The notes beneath the pieces were generated by a model that made no database searches, was not told where the DNA came from, and was given only the letters and a program-made list of their open reading frames with translations. From NCBI RefSeq assembly GCF_963422335.1, contig NZ_OY729424.1, positions 5,146,001 through 5,210,000 on the forward strand: DNA of 64,000 bases. The letters are read 5' to 3'. A program made the position numbers and the translations under genes. This document shows positions 7,185 through 18,413 of this stretch, piece by piece (the stretch's first letter is position 1; every line of letters starts with the position of its first letter). Source of the DNA: an uncultured Roseateles sp. Its GTDB lineage: Bacteria > Pseudomonadota > Gammaproteobacteria > Burkholderiales > Burkholderiaceae_C.

Positions 7185-8714
7185 GTGAAACTTCGCTCTC
7201 AGATCATTGCCTTCGGGTTGGCCGGTGCGGCCATGGCCGGGGTGGTTGGTGGCATCGGCCTGCTGGCGTCGTCCAGCCTGGGCGTGGCGATCGACGACTC
7301 GATCCAGTCCGGCCAGGCGCTACAGGCCAGCCAGGAAGCCGACATGATGCACGATGCGATCCGCGGCGACGGCCAGCTGGCGCTGTTTGGCGCGCTACAG
7401 AAGAGCACCGAGCGCATTGCCGAGGCCGAGAAGGGCCTGAGCGACCATGCCGACACCTTCACCAAGGCGCTGGCCAAGCTGGAAGGCCTGCCGCTCAGCG
7501 CCGAGAGCCGCAGCGCGCTGGCCACCACCCGGCCGCTGGTCAAGCAGTACATCGCCGCCGCCGACCAGATGATCAAGGCCTCCAAGGTCGATCAGGCCAC
7601 AGCCGAGAAGCTGGTGCCGGTGCTGCAGGTGGCCTTCACCGATCTCGAAAAGCAGATGGCCGCGCTGTCCGACTCGATAGAGAAGAGCAGCGACGAGCTG
7701 AACACCCATGCCAAGGACGGTGTGGGCACGACGCGCATGGCCATCATCGTCGCGCTGCTGCTGTCCACCGGGGTGATGGTCGGCCTGGCCCTGTGGCTGG
7801 CCCGGCGCATGACCACGCCGATGGCTCATGCGGTGGCCGTGGCCGACCGCATGGCCCAGGGCGATCTGAGCGCCGCCATCCACCCCAGCGGCAATGACGA
7901 GAACCTGCAGCTGCTGCAGGCGATGGCGCGCATGCAGACCAGCTTTGCCGGCATCGTGCGCGAGGTGCAGGGCAATGCCGACCGGGTGGCCAGCGCCAGT
8001 GCCCAGATTGCCGATGGCAACCAGGACCTGTCCAGCCGCACCGAGCAGCAGGCCAGCTCGCTGCAGCAGACCGCGGCCACGATGGACGAGCTGGGCGCCA
8101 CCGTGCGCAACAACGCCGACAACGCCCAGCAGGCCAACCAGCTCGCGCTGGGTGCGGCCCGCATCGCGGTCAAGGGCGGCGAAGTCGTCGGCCAGGTGGT
8201 GGAGACGATGAAGGGCATCAACGACAGCTCGCGCAAGATCGCCGACATCATCGGCGTGATCGACGGCATCGCCTTCCAGACCAATATCCTGGCCCTCAAC
8301 GCCGCGGTCGAAGCCGCCCGTGCCGGCGAGCAGGGCCGCGGCTTTGCGGTGGTGGCCGGAGAGGTGCGCAGCCTGGCGCAGCGCTCCGCTGCCGCGGCGC
8401 GCGAGATCAAGACCTTGATCGCCGCCAGTGTCGAGCGCGTCGAGCAGGGCTCCGGCCAGGTCGATCAGGCCGGCCGCACGATGAACGAGATTGTTGCCTC
8501 GATCCAGCGCGTCAACGACATCGTGGCCGAGATCAGCTCGGCCAGCACCGAGCAGAGCGCCGGCGTCAACCAGGTCGGCAAGGCGGTGACCACGATGGAG
8601 CAGGCGACGCAGCAGAACGCCGCCCTGGTGGAGCAGAGTGCCGCCGCCGCGGAAGGCCTGCGCCAGCAGGCGGCCGAGCTGGTGCGCGCGGTTGCGGCCT
8701 TCCGCCTGGCCTGA
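7185..8714 (+). CDS. Methyl-accepting chemotaxis protein
   Basis: The 509-residue receptor has a first transmembrane helix (residues 7-29), a periplasmic four-helix-type ligand domain to about 185, a second transmembrane helix (about 187-208), a HAMP linker (about 209-262) and a long cytoplasmic signalling coiled coil. The hairpin tip, which contacts CheA and CheW, is readable as AARAGEQGRGFAVVAGEVR. The signalling domain is of the compact Tar-like length class. The C-terminus stops at AAFRLA without a CheR-tethering pentapeptide. The start is GTG 7185 preceded by AAAGGAA. Chemotaxis kinase genes are not nearby, so it is an orphan receptor. Its stop codon abuts that of the convergent histidine kinase. 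Confidence 0.95.
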   Translation: MKLRSQIIAFGLAGAAMAGVVGGIGLLASSSLGVAIDDSIQSGQALQASQEADMMHDAIRGDGQLALFGALQKSTERIAEAEKGLSDHADTFTKALAKLEGLPLSAESRSALATTRPLVKQYIAAADQMIKASKVDQATAEKLVPVLQVAFTDLEKQMAALSDSIEKSSDELNTHAKDGVGTTRMAIIVALLLSTGVMVGLALWLARRMTTPMAHAVAVADRMAQGDLSAAIHPSGNDENLQLLQAMARMQTSFAGIVREVQGNADRVASASAQIADGNQDLSSRTEQQASSLQQTAATMDELGATVRNNADNAQQANQLALGAARIAVKGGEVVGQVVETMKGINDSSRKIADIIGVIDGIAFQTNILALNAAVEAARAGEQGRGFAVVAGEVRSLAQRSAAAAREIKTLIAASVERVEQGSGQVDQAGRTMNEIVASIQRVNDIVAEISSASTEQSAGVNQVGKAVTTMEQATQQNAALVEQSAAAAEGLRQQAAELVRAVAAFRLA

Positions 8715-10073
8715 TCAGCCCGGCTGCTGCACCCGCACCGCCAGGCCGCCCAGGGCGGCCGAGGCTTCGATCTGCACCAGCAGGCCATGCGCCGCGGCAA
8801 TGCGCTGCACGATGGACCAGCCCAGGCCGCTGCCGCTCTCGCCGCTGCCGATGGCGCGGAAGAAACGCTCGCCCAGGCGCCGCCTATCAGCCTCGGCCAG
8901 TCCCGGCCCGCTGTCCTCGACACTGAGCCGCACCCGCCCCTGCGGTGCCGCCAAGGTCACCACCACGCGGGCGCCCGCCGGGCTGTAGCGCAGGGCGTTG
9001 TCGACCAGATTGCGCAGCAGCACGGCCAGCAGGGTCGGCTCGCCCGGCAGGCGGCACGCGGCGTCGGCGTCGGCGTCAAGTTCCAGGGTCTGGCGCCGGG
9101 CCGCCGCCCTGGGCGCCAGATCGGCCAGCACCTGGCGGGCCAGCGCGGCGAGATCCACCTCGGCAGCAAGCGCGCCGTCGGGCAGTGCCTGGGCCTCCAG
9201 CCTGGCCAGGGTCAGGAGTTGCTCGACCAGGCGGGTGGCCCGGTCACAGCCTTCCAGCAGATGCTGGAGGGCCAGCCGGCGCGGCGCGGCATCGCCCTCG
9301 CCCATCGCCACCTGGGCCTGGGCGCGGATCGCGGCGATCGGCGTGCGCAGCTCGTGCGCGGCGTCGGCGGTGAAACGGCGTTCGGCCTCCAGCAGCTGGG
9401 CGATGCGCTCGAACAGGCCGTTCAGCGCCGCGATCATCGGCCGCATCTCGGTCGGCGCGCCGTCCAGCGTGACCGGGTGCAGGGCCTGCGCCTGGCGCTG
9501 GGCCAGGCCGGCACCCAGGCGGCGCAGCGGCGCCACGCCGCGGTGCACGGCCCAGGCCACCAGCAGGGCCAGCAGGGGCAAGGCCAGCAGCAGCGGCCAC
9601 AGCAGACCGCGCAGCACCGCCCGCAGGATGGCAGCGCGCGAGCTGCGCTGCTCGCCGACATAGACCTGGATGTCGCGCTCCGCGCCATAGGCGGCGAACA
9701 CCCGCCAGTCGGCACCGGCGATCAGCACGGTGTCGAAACCGGTCCTGAAGCCGCTGCCGGGGCGGACCATGGGCTCGGCCGGCGCATTCGCCGAGCGCTG
9801 CGCCAGCCGGCCTTCGTGGAAGACCTGGAAGGCCACCTTGGGGGCATAGCGGTGCAGGCTGGGGGCATCGACAGCGGTGTCGCCTTCGTCCAGCTCATGC
9901 GCCTGCTGCACCACCAGCAGGGCCGCGGCCTGAGCCAGATGGCCATCCAGCAGCTCGTCCAGTTCGTGGCGGGCGTCCAGCCAGGTCAGCACCGCCGTGG
10001 CCAGCCAGATCAGCGTGACCGCCGCCAGCACCGTCACCAGCAGGCGGCCCTGCAGCGAGCGCGGCAGCCGCAT
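8715..10073 (-). CDS. Sensor histidine kinase (QseC/PmrB-like)
   Basis: The 452-residue kinase has transmembrane helices at about residues 10-32 and 155-176 flanking a periplasmic sensor region of about 120 residues, a HAMP-like linker, the H-box AAHELRTPIAAIRAQ with His240, the N-box LLRNLVDNALRYSP and a DSGPGL ATP-lid motif. This layout is that of the QseC/PmrB/TctE branch. I start at ATG 10073, which overlaps the regulator's stop (TGATG); the frame stays open to 10370, but that extension lies inside the regulator gene. It forms a pair with the OmpR-type regulator. Confidence 0.93.
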   Translation of the reverse strand: MRLPRSLQGRLLVTVLAAVTLIWLATAVLTWLDARHELDELLDGHLAQAAALLVVQQAHELDEGDTAVDAPSLHRYAPKVAFQVFHEGRLAQRSANAPAEPMVRPGSGFRTGFDTVLIAGADWRVFAAYGAERDIQVYVGEQRSSRAAILRAVLRGLLWPLLLALPLLALLVAWAVHRGVAPLRRLGAGLAQRQAQALHPVTLDGAPTEMRPMIAALNGLFERIAQLLEAERRFTADAAHELRTPIAAIRAQAQVAMGEGDAAPRRLALQHLLEGCDRATRLVEQLLTLARLEAQALPDGALAAEVDLAALARQVLADLAPRAAARRQTLELDADADAACRLPGEPTLLAVLLRNLVDNALRYSPAGARVVVTLAAPQGRVRLSVEDSGPGLAEADRRRLGERFFRAIGSGESGSGLGWSIVQRIAAAHGLLVQIEASAALGGLAVRVQQPG

Positions 10074-10744
10074 CACGGCGCGGGCACCTGGCGCAGCAGC
10101 ATGTAGCCGACGCCGCGCACGGTCTGTATCAGACTGGGCCCCAGCTTGCGGCGCAGGTGGTGCACATGGACCTCGACCGCATTGCTCTCCACCTCCTGGC
10201 CCCAGCTGTACAGATGCTGCTCCAGCTGCTCGCGGGACAGCACGCGGTCGGCATTGAGCATCAGCGCCTGCAGCAGATCGAACTCGCGCTGCGACAGCGT
10301 CACCGGCACGCCCGCCTGCAGCACGGTGCGCGCGGCCGGGTCCAGCACCAGGTCTTGCGCCTGCAGGCATTCCTGCACCTGGCCGTGGGCGCGGCGCACC
10401 AGCGCCCGCAGGCGTGCCGCCAGCTCATGCAGATCGACCGGCTTGAGCACATAGTCGTCGGCGCCGAGGTCCAGGCCGCGGATGCGGTCGGGCACGGCGT
10501 CGCGCGCCGTCAGCACCAGCACCGGCACGGCCAGGCCGTCACGGCGCAGCGAGGCCAGCACGTCGAGGCCATCCTTCATCGGCAGCCCCAGGTCCAGCAC
10601 CGCCGCGGCATAGGGCTGGGCGCGCAACTCGCGCTCGGCGGCCTGGCCGTCACGCACCCAGTCCACCTGGAAGCCCAGCTGACGCAGGCCGGCACGCAGG
10701 CCGTCACCCAGCAGCGGATCATCCTCGGCAAGCAGCAGGCGCAT
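10073..10744 (-). CDS. OmpR-family response regulator (QseB/PmrA-like)
   Basis: This is a 223-residue two-domain regulator. The receiver domain has the acidic pocket AEDD (residues 7-9), phospho-acceptor Asp51 (AAAVLDLGLPMKDG) and the conserved Lys in DYVLKPVD. The C-terminal winged helix ends with EVHVHHLRRKLG and TVRGVGYML, typical of OmpR/PhoB DNA-binding domains. ATG 10744 is used because it begins the first beta strand; the ATG at 10771 would lie inside the stop of the upstream cytochrome gene. It is co-directional with that gene and with the kinase gene downstream, so all three probably share a transcript. Confidence 0.93.
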   Translation of the reverse strand: MRLLLAEDDPLLGDGLRAGLRQLGFQVDWVRDGQAAERELRAQPYAAAVLDLGLPMKDGLDVLASLRRDGLAVPVLVLTARDAVPDRIRGLDLGADDYVLKPVDLHELAARLRALVRRAHGQVQECLQAQDLVLDPAARTVLQAGVPVTLSQREFDLLQALMLNADRVLSREQLEQHLYSWGQEVESNAVEVHVHHLRRKLGPSLIQTVRGVGYMLLRQVPAP

Positions 10745-10770
10745 GGTTCGAATATTGCGCTTCAGCGCCA

Positions 10771-11499
10771 TCAGTCGTCATGATCTTCATCATGCCCGGA
10801 ACGTGCCGATGCCGAGGGCCGATCGGCGAGACCGCCGGCGGGAGCGCCCTGCCACTGCAGCCACCAGAAGCCCAGCACCGCCACCAGCATCAGCGCCGCC
10901 ACCGAGCGCCAGGCGCTGCGGATCGCATCCTGCGGGCGGCCGGGCTTGCGGCCGCTGACCATCGCACCGATCAGGTTCTCGCCATGCAGCCAACTGCTCA
11001 GCACCACGGCGGCGATGTGCACGCCGACCAGGGCCAGCATCAGATTGGCGACCAGCTCGTGGGCCTCCTCCAGCCATTCACCGCCGACCTCGTTGTAGGC
11101 CGCCCAGCCCGAGGCGGTCAGCGCCAGCGACAGGGCGAGCAGGCCGACGATGGCCAGCGCGCCGGCCGGGTTGTGGCCCAGATGGTGCTCGGGCCTGCCG
11201 CGCAGCAGCGAGCCCAGGTAGCGCATCACCGCCTGCGGGCCGCGCACGAAACTGGCGAAGCGGGCATAGCGTGTGCCCGTCAGGCCCCAGACCAGGCGGA
11301 ACAGCACCAGCCCGGCCAGTGTGTAGCCCAGGCTCACATGCACCAGGCGCCAGCGCTCGCTCTCGGCCGTCAGGTAGGCGCCGGCGAAGCTCAGCACCGT
11401 CAGCCAGTGGAAGACGCGGACCGGGGCGTCCCAGATCAGGACATCGGCGGCGGGCGATCGGTCGGTAACGCTTGCATCGTGGTTCATGGCGGCTTTCAT
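10771..11499 (-). CDS. Cytochrome b561 (di-haem) family membrane protein
   Basis: The 242-residue protein has four main hydrophobic helices with the spaced histidines of cytochrome b561 and Ni/Fe-hydrogenase type b subunits: VRVFHWLTVLS, RLVHVSLGYTLAG, and NLMLALVGVHIAAVVLSSWLHGENLIG. It would shuttle electrons within the inner membrane, often to or from a periplasmic c-type cytochrome or the quinone pool. The tail after the last helix is His/Asp-rich (SGHDEDHDD), suggesting metal contact. It leads the operon that ends in the two-component pair; only 26 bases separate its stop from the regulator start. The partner protein is not identifiable here. Confidence 0.88.
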   Translation of the reverse strand: MKAAMNHDASVTDRSPAADVLIWDAPVRVFHWLTVLSFAGAYLTAESERWRLVHVSLGYTLAGLVLFRLVWGLTGTRYARFASFVRGPQAVMRYLGSLLRGRPEHHLGHNPAGALAIVGLLALSLALTASGWAAYNEVGGEWLEEAHELVANLMLALVGVHIAAVVLSSWLHGENLIGAMVSGRKPGRPQDAIRSAWRSVAALMLVAVLGFWWLQWQGAPAGGLADRPSASARSGHDEDHDD

Positions 11500-11683
11500 G
11501 CCTGGTGATCAGGTCCGCCCATGCTCCGTCCGCCGTCTTATCGCAGTCTTAAGCCGGGGCGCCGAGGGCCGCGACCGTTGCGCCAGCGCAAGCTGGGTGC
11601 CGTCATCGAGGCGGCGGCGGCGCCGCCTCACGTTAAGCTCGGGGCTGGCCCATCAGCGCTGGCCGGCAAGGCCTGGCACCCAC

Positions 11684-12627
11684 ATGCATCAAGACGAACT
11701 GCCGGACGACAGCGAAGATCCTCAGCACAGCCCGGCCGAACGGGCGGCGGCGGGCACGCGCAGCACCTGGGTCAGCGTGGCCGTCAATGTCTCGCTGAGC
11801 GCCACGCAGATTGCGGTCGGTGTGCTGGCCAGGTCGCAGGGCCTGGTGGCCGACGGCCTGCATTCGCTGTCCGACCTGGTGGCAGATTTCGTCGTGCTGT
11901 TCGCCGGCCACCATGCGCGCAAGGACGCCGACGAGGACCATCCCTACGGCCACCAGCGCTTCGAGACCGCCGCCTCGCTGGTGCTGGGTCTGCTGCTGCT
12001 CGGCGTCGGCCTGGGCATGCTGTGGTCGGCCGCGGGCAAGCTGGAGGCGCCCGAGACGGTGCCGCAGGTGCATATCGTGGCGCTGTGGGTGGCCGGGGGC
12101 GCACTGGTGGCCAAGGAGCTGCTGTTCCGCTACATGCTGGCGGTGGCCAAGCGGGTCAAGTCCAGCCTGCTGGTGGCCAACGCCTGGCACGCGCGGTCCG
12201 ATGCCGCCTCCTCGTTGGTGGTGGGCCTGGGCATCATCGGCAATCTGCTGGGCTACCCCATCCTCGACCCTATCGCTGCGGCCATCGTCGGTTTCATGGT
12301 CGCCCGGATGGGCTGGGGCTTCGGCTGGGATGCGATGCACGACCTGATGGACCGCGCCGTCGATGAGCAGGAGGTCGAGGCAATACGCCGCACGCTGCGC
12401 GAGACCCCCGGCGTCAGCGATGTGCACGATGTGCGCACGCGCAAGATGGGCGACATGATCGTCGTCGATGCCCATCTGGAGGTCGATGCCAGCCTGACGG
12501 TCGAGGCCGGCCACGACATTGCCGTGGCCGCCCGCCAGCGCGTGCTGCAGCGCCACCGGGTGCTGAACCTGATGACCCATGTGGACCCGTACCGGCGCCC
12601 GGATCTGGACCACAAGACCGCGCCGCC

Positions 12628-12631
<4 letters not shown>
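11684..12631 (+). CDS. Cation diffusion facilitator (CDF) family metal exporter
   Basis: The 315-residue protein has six predicted transmembrane helices and a C-terminal cytoplasmic domain. The two metal-site motifs are visible: HSLSD (His60, Asp64) in helix II and HARSD (His169, Asp173) in helix V; the HxxxD/HxxxD pattern is common in Zn/Co/Cd exporters. The C-terminal half (VHDVRTRKMGDMIVVDAHLEVD) matches the CDF dimerisation domain. The frame extends upstream to 11486, but the arginine-rich extension is not CDF-like, so I use ATG 11684. The gene ends inside the start of the P-type ATPase gene (ATGA), so the two are probably made together. Confidence 0.92.
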
Positions 12632-15126
<2,495 letters not shown>

Positions 15127-15138
<12 letters not shown>

Positions 15139-15762
15139 CAACTCGCACAGCATGTCCACATGGGCCTGGCGGTACTGCTGCAGCCCGCGGGCCTGTTGCC
15201 CGCCGAGTATCAGGTGCAGGACCACGGCATGCACCACCGGGGCCACCGCCAGCCAGGGCTCGCGCACGATCACGCTGGGCGTCCCGCCGCGGTGCGCACT
15301 GCCGGCGCCGAGGATCTCGCCCAGCAGCGCCAGGTGCGGCTGCACGACGCCGGCATGCCAGTGCGCGACCAGATGGGGCACGCGCTCGCTCTCGGCAATC
15401 AGCAGCCGCAAGGTGGCGATCGCCTCCGGCCGGGCCATATTGGCGTAAAGGCGATCGACCAGCCAGGCGGCCAGCTGGCGTGTGGTGGCCGCACCGGGTG
15501 GCGGCATGTCGTGCAGGTCGGGCGGGGTCAGCGAGCGGGTCAGCAAGGCCTCGAAGATCTCGTCCTTGCTGGCGAAGTGGGCGTACAGCCCGCCCTTGGA
15601 CAGGCCGCTGCGGCGCGCGATGTCGTCCATGCGCGTGGCGGTGAACCCGCGCTCCGCGAACTCGACCAGCGCCGCGTCCAGGATCTGCTGCATGCGCACG
15701 TCGGGTGGCAGACGCAGGCGCTGCGGCGCCAGGGCCGCAGCCTCGCTTGGCAGGGCATTCAT
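15127..15762 (-). CDS. TetR-family transcriptional regulator
   Basis: The 211-residue protein has a canonical TetR helix-turn-helix near the N-terminus (FAERGFTATRMDDIARRSG, then SKGGLYAHFASKDEIFEALL) and a variable helical C-terminal ligand domain. A GGAGA lies before ATG 15762. It is divergent from the phaC cluster, which includes a tripartite drug-type exporter, so it is the natural local repressor of that unit. A perfect dyad (15802-15815) of the kind bound by AcrR-type repressors lies in the shared promoter. Its 3' end overlaps that of the P-type ATPase by 12 bases. Confidence 0.9.
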
Positions 15763-15801
15763 GGCAGTCTGTCTCCATATTTTTGATGTGCCTCATTAAA
15801 A

Positions 15802-15815
15802 ACCGACCAGTCGGT
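15802..15815. promoter_or_regulatory. Probable TetR-family operator
   Basis: ACCGAC (15802-15807) and GTCGGT (15810-15815) are perfect inverted arms with a 2-base centre. The sequence lies 40 bases upstream of the tetR start and just upstream of the FNR-like box of the phaC promoter. The dyad resembles operators of AcrR-type regulators controlling efflux genes. Binding by the adjacent TetR protein is inferred from position. Confidence 0.65.
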
Positions 15816-15820
15816 AGCTT

Positions 15821-15838
15821 GATTGACCCAGGTCAATC
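15821..15838 (+). promoter_or_regulatory. FNR/ANR-type box in the phaC promoter
   Basis: GATTGACC (15821-15828) and GGTCAATC (15831-15838) form a perfect 8-bp inverted repeat. Its core TTGAC-CCAG-GTCAA fits the FNR-family consensus TTGAY-N4-RTCAA. A TACAGT hexamer at 15859-15864 is placed exactly where the -10 element would be if the box were centred at -41.5 (start site near 15871), i.e. a class II activated promoter. That geometry supports low-oxygen induction of the phaC-ackA cluster. Confidence 0.72.
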
Positions 15839-15907
15839 TGCAGCCTGATGACCGTCCCTACAGTCAGGTCATTCCATCGCTCCAGGCCGCAAAGGCCCGC
15901 CACCGAC

Positions 15908-17641
15908 ATGACTGCCTCGACCCCGCCCAGCCTGGCCAGCCGCATCGATCCCGCCTTCCATTCGGCGCTGGCCAAGGCCAGCTCGGCGCTGTCGATCGCC
16001 TCGCCGGTGCTGGCGTCGGCCGACTGGGCCCTGCACCTGGCCCTGTCACCGGGCCAGCGCATGGACCTGGCCCGCCTGGCCCTGAGCCAGGGCGTCGAGC
16101 TGGCCCGCTATGCCCGTGCGCGCCTGGTGGCCACGCCCGAGACGCGGGATGCCGTCGAGCCGCCGCTGCGCGACCGCCGCTTCGCCGCACCCGAGTGGCA
16201 GCAATGGCCGTTCAATCTGCTGCACCAGACCTTTCTGTTGACGGAGCAATGGTGGGCAGCCGCGACGCACGGCGTCTGGGGTGTGGAAGCGCATCACGAA
16301 GATCTGGTCGCCTTCGGTGCACGCCAGTGGCTGGACATGCTCTCGCCCGGCAACCAGATGCTCACGAACCCGGTGGTGCTCAAGCGCACACTGGAACAGG
16401 GCGGCGCCAATCTGCTGCGCGGCGCCGGCTTTGCCCATGACGACCTCAGGCGCCAGGCACTGGAGGCACCGGCGGCCGGCACCGAGGCCTTCGTGGTCGG
16501 GCGCGACGTGGCCATCACCCCCGGCACCGTGGTGCTGAGGAACCGGCTGATGGAGCTGATCCAGTACACGCCGACCACGGCCTCCGTCCACCCCGAGCCC
16601 ATCCTGATCGTGCCGGCCTGGATCATGAAGTACTACATCCTCGACCTGTCGCCCGAGAACTCGCTGATCAAGTACCTGGTCGACCAGGGCCACACGGTGT
16701 TCTGCATCTCCTGGCTCAACCCCAAGGCCGATGACCGCGACCTGGGCATGGACGACTACCTGGAGCAGGGCGTGATGGCAGCGCTGGACGCAGTGGGTGC
16801 CATCGTGCCGAAACGCCAGGTCCATGCCGCCGGCTACTGCCTGGGCGGCACCCTGCTGGCCATGGCCGCTGCCGCCATGGCACGCGATGGCGACGCGCGC
16901 CTGGCCTCGATGACGCTGTTCGCCGCCCAGACCGACTTCACCGAGCCCGGCGAGCTGGGCCTGTTCATCGACGAGAGCCAGGTCAGCCTGCTGGAAGCCA
17001 AGATGGAGCAGACCGGCTACCTGACCGCCACCCAGATGGCCGGCGCCTTCCAGATGCTGCGCTCGCAGGACCTGCTGTGGTCGCGCCTGATCAACGAGTA
17101 CCTGCTTGGCGAACGTTCGCCGATGAACGACCTGATGGCCTGGAATGCCGACGCCACCCGCATGCCCGCGCGCATGCACTCGCAATACCTGCGCCGGCTG
17201 TTCCTGCACAACGACCTGGCGGCCGGGCGCTATCCGGTGCGCGGCAAGGCGGTGGCGTTGAGCGACCTGCAGCTGCCCATCTTCATGGTCGGCACGGCCA
17301 CCGACCATGTGGCGCCCTGGCGCTCGGTCTACAAGCTGCACCACCTGACCGAGGCCGAGATCACGTTCGCGCTGACCAGCGGCGGCCACAACGCCGGCAT
17401 CGTCAGCCCGCCCGGCCACCCGCACCGTCACTACCAGATCCAGACCCAGGCCGAGCATGCCGGCTATGTGGCCCCCGACGACTGGCTGGCCGCAGCGCCC
17501 CAGGTCGAAGGCTCCTGGTGGCCGGCCTGGCAGGACTGGCTGCGTGCCCGCTCGGGCGCCAAGGCCAAGCCGCCGCAGGTCGGCGCCAAGGCCTACCCGC
17601 CCGTCTGCGCGGCACCTGGTAATTACGTGATGGAACGCTGA
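15908..17641 (+). CDS. phaC: Poly(3-hydroxyalkanoate) synthase, class I-like (PhaC)
   Basis: The 577-residue enzyme polymerises hydroxyacyl-CoA into polyester storage granules. It has the PhaC N-terminal region (PEWQQWPFNLLHQTFLLTEQ), the lipase-like box GYCLGG with catalytic Cys311, Asp466 in GTATDHVAPW and His494 in SGGHNAG. ATG 15908 is preferred over ATG 15848 because the inferred transcription start (about 15871) lies between them. It opens a co-directional run with fabI one base downstream. It clusters with Pta/AckA rather than with phaAB/phaR, so it is probably a second synthase tied to low-oxygen metabolism; its activity on C4 monomers is an inference. Confidence 0.9.
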   Translation: MTASTPPSLASRIDPAFHSALAKASSALSIASPVLASADWALHLALSPGQRMDLARLALSQGVELARYARARLVATPETRDAVEPPLRDRRFAAPEWQQWPFNLLHQTFLLTEQWWAAATHGVWGVEAHHEDLVAFGARQWLDMLSPGNQMLTNPVVLKRTLEQGGANLLRGAGFAHDDLRRQALEAPAAGTEAFVVGRDVAITPGTVVLRNRLMELIQYTPTTASVHPEPILIVPAWIMKYYILDLSPENSLIKYLVDQGHTVFCISWLNPKADDRDLGMDDYLEQGVMAALDAVGAIVPKRQVHAAGYCLGGTLLAMAAAAMARDGDARLASMTLFAAQTDFTEPGELGLFIDESQVSLLEAKMEQTGYLTATQMAGAFQMLRSQDLLWSRLINEYLLGERSPMNDLMAWNADATRMPARMHSQYLRRLFLHNDLAAGRYPVRGKAVALSDLQLPIFMVGTATDHVAPWRSVYKLHHLTEAEITFALTSGGHNAGIVSPPGHPHRHYQIQTQAEHAGYVAPDDWLAAAPQVEGSWWPAWQDWLRARSGAKAKPPQVGAKAYPPVCAAPGNYVMER

Positions 17642-17642
17642 G

Positions 17643-18410
17643 ATGACCTTCACACTGCAAGGCAAGAAAGGCCTGGTCGTCGGCATTGCCAACGAGCACA
17701 GCATCGCCTGGGGTTGCGCACAGGCCTTCCGCGACGCCGGTGCCGAACTGGCCGTGACCTGGCTCAATGACAAGGCCCGGCCCCATGTGCAGCCGCTGGC
17801 CGATCGGCTGCAGGCCGCCATCGCGTTGCCGCTCGATGTCGAGCAACCCGGCCAGCTGGAGGCGGTGTTCGAGGCCATCACGCGCCAGTGGGGCCGGCTG
17901 GACTTCGTGCTCCACTCGATCGCCTTCGCGCCCCGGGAGGATCTGCAGGGCCGCGTCACCGACTGCTCGCGCGAGGGCTTTGCCCGCGCGATGGATATCT
18001 CCTGCCACTCCTTCCTGCGCATGGCCCATCTGGCCGAACCGCTGATGGGCCAGGGCGGCAGCCTGCTGACGATGAGCTATCTGGGCGCCGACGAGGTGGT
18101 GGCGAACTACGGGATGATGGGTCCGGTGAAGGCCGCGCTGGAATCCAGCGTGCGCTACCTGGCCACCGAACTGGGCCCGCAAGGCATACGCGTCAACGCG
18201 GTGTCGCCGGGGCCTCTGGCCACGCGAGCCGCCTCGGGCATCGCCGACTTCGATCAGCTGCTGGCCAGCGCCGCCGCCCGGGCACCCTTGCGCCGGCTGG
18301 TCGACATCGACGAGGTCGGTGCGCTGTGCAGCTTCCTGGTCAGCGACGGCGCCCGGGCCATCACCGGCGACACGCTGTATGTCGATGCCGGCTTTCACAT
18401 CCTCGGTTAA
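17643..18410 (+). CDS. fabI: Enoyl-[acyl-carrier-protein] reductase, FabI type
   Basis: This is a 255-residue short-chain dehydrogenase of the FabI branch. The nucleotide loop reads VVGIANEHSIAWGCAQAF, and the active site has the Y-x6-K spacing (YGMMGPVK) that distinguishes FabI from ordinary SDRs; the end, FLVSDGARAITGDTLYVDAG, is also FabI-like. It reduces trans-2-enoyl-ACP, the last step of fatty-acid elongation. It starts one base after the phaC stop. Being outside a fab operon and inside a polyester/acetate cluster suggests an extra, condition-specific copy, perhaps acting as an NADH sink. Confidence 0.85.
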   Translation: MTFTLQGKKGLVVGIANEHSIAWGCAQAFRDAGAELAVTWLNDKARPHVQPLADRLQAAIALPLDVEQPGQLEAVFEAITRQWGRLDFVLHSIAFAPREDLQGRVTDCSREGFARAMDISCHSFLRMAHLAEPLMGQGGSLLTMSYLGADEVVANYGMMGPVKAALESSVRYLATELGPQGIRVNAVSPGPLATRAASGIADFDQLLASAAARAPLRRLVDIDEVGALCSFLVSDGARAITGDTLYVDAGFHILG

Positions 18411-18413
18411 GCC

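Noticed and set aside
10073..10370. A 99-residue N-terminal extension of the histidine kinase.
   Set aside because: It lies entirely within the response-regulator gene, and the shorter start gives a normal first membrane helix.
15848..15907. The upstream ATG 15848 as start of the PHA synthase.
   Set aside because: It would precede the transcription start predicted from the FNR box and -10 element, and its residues are not conserved in the family.
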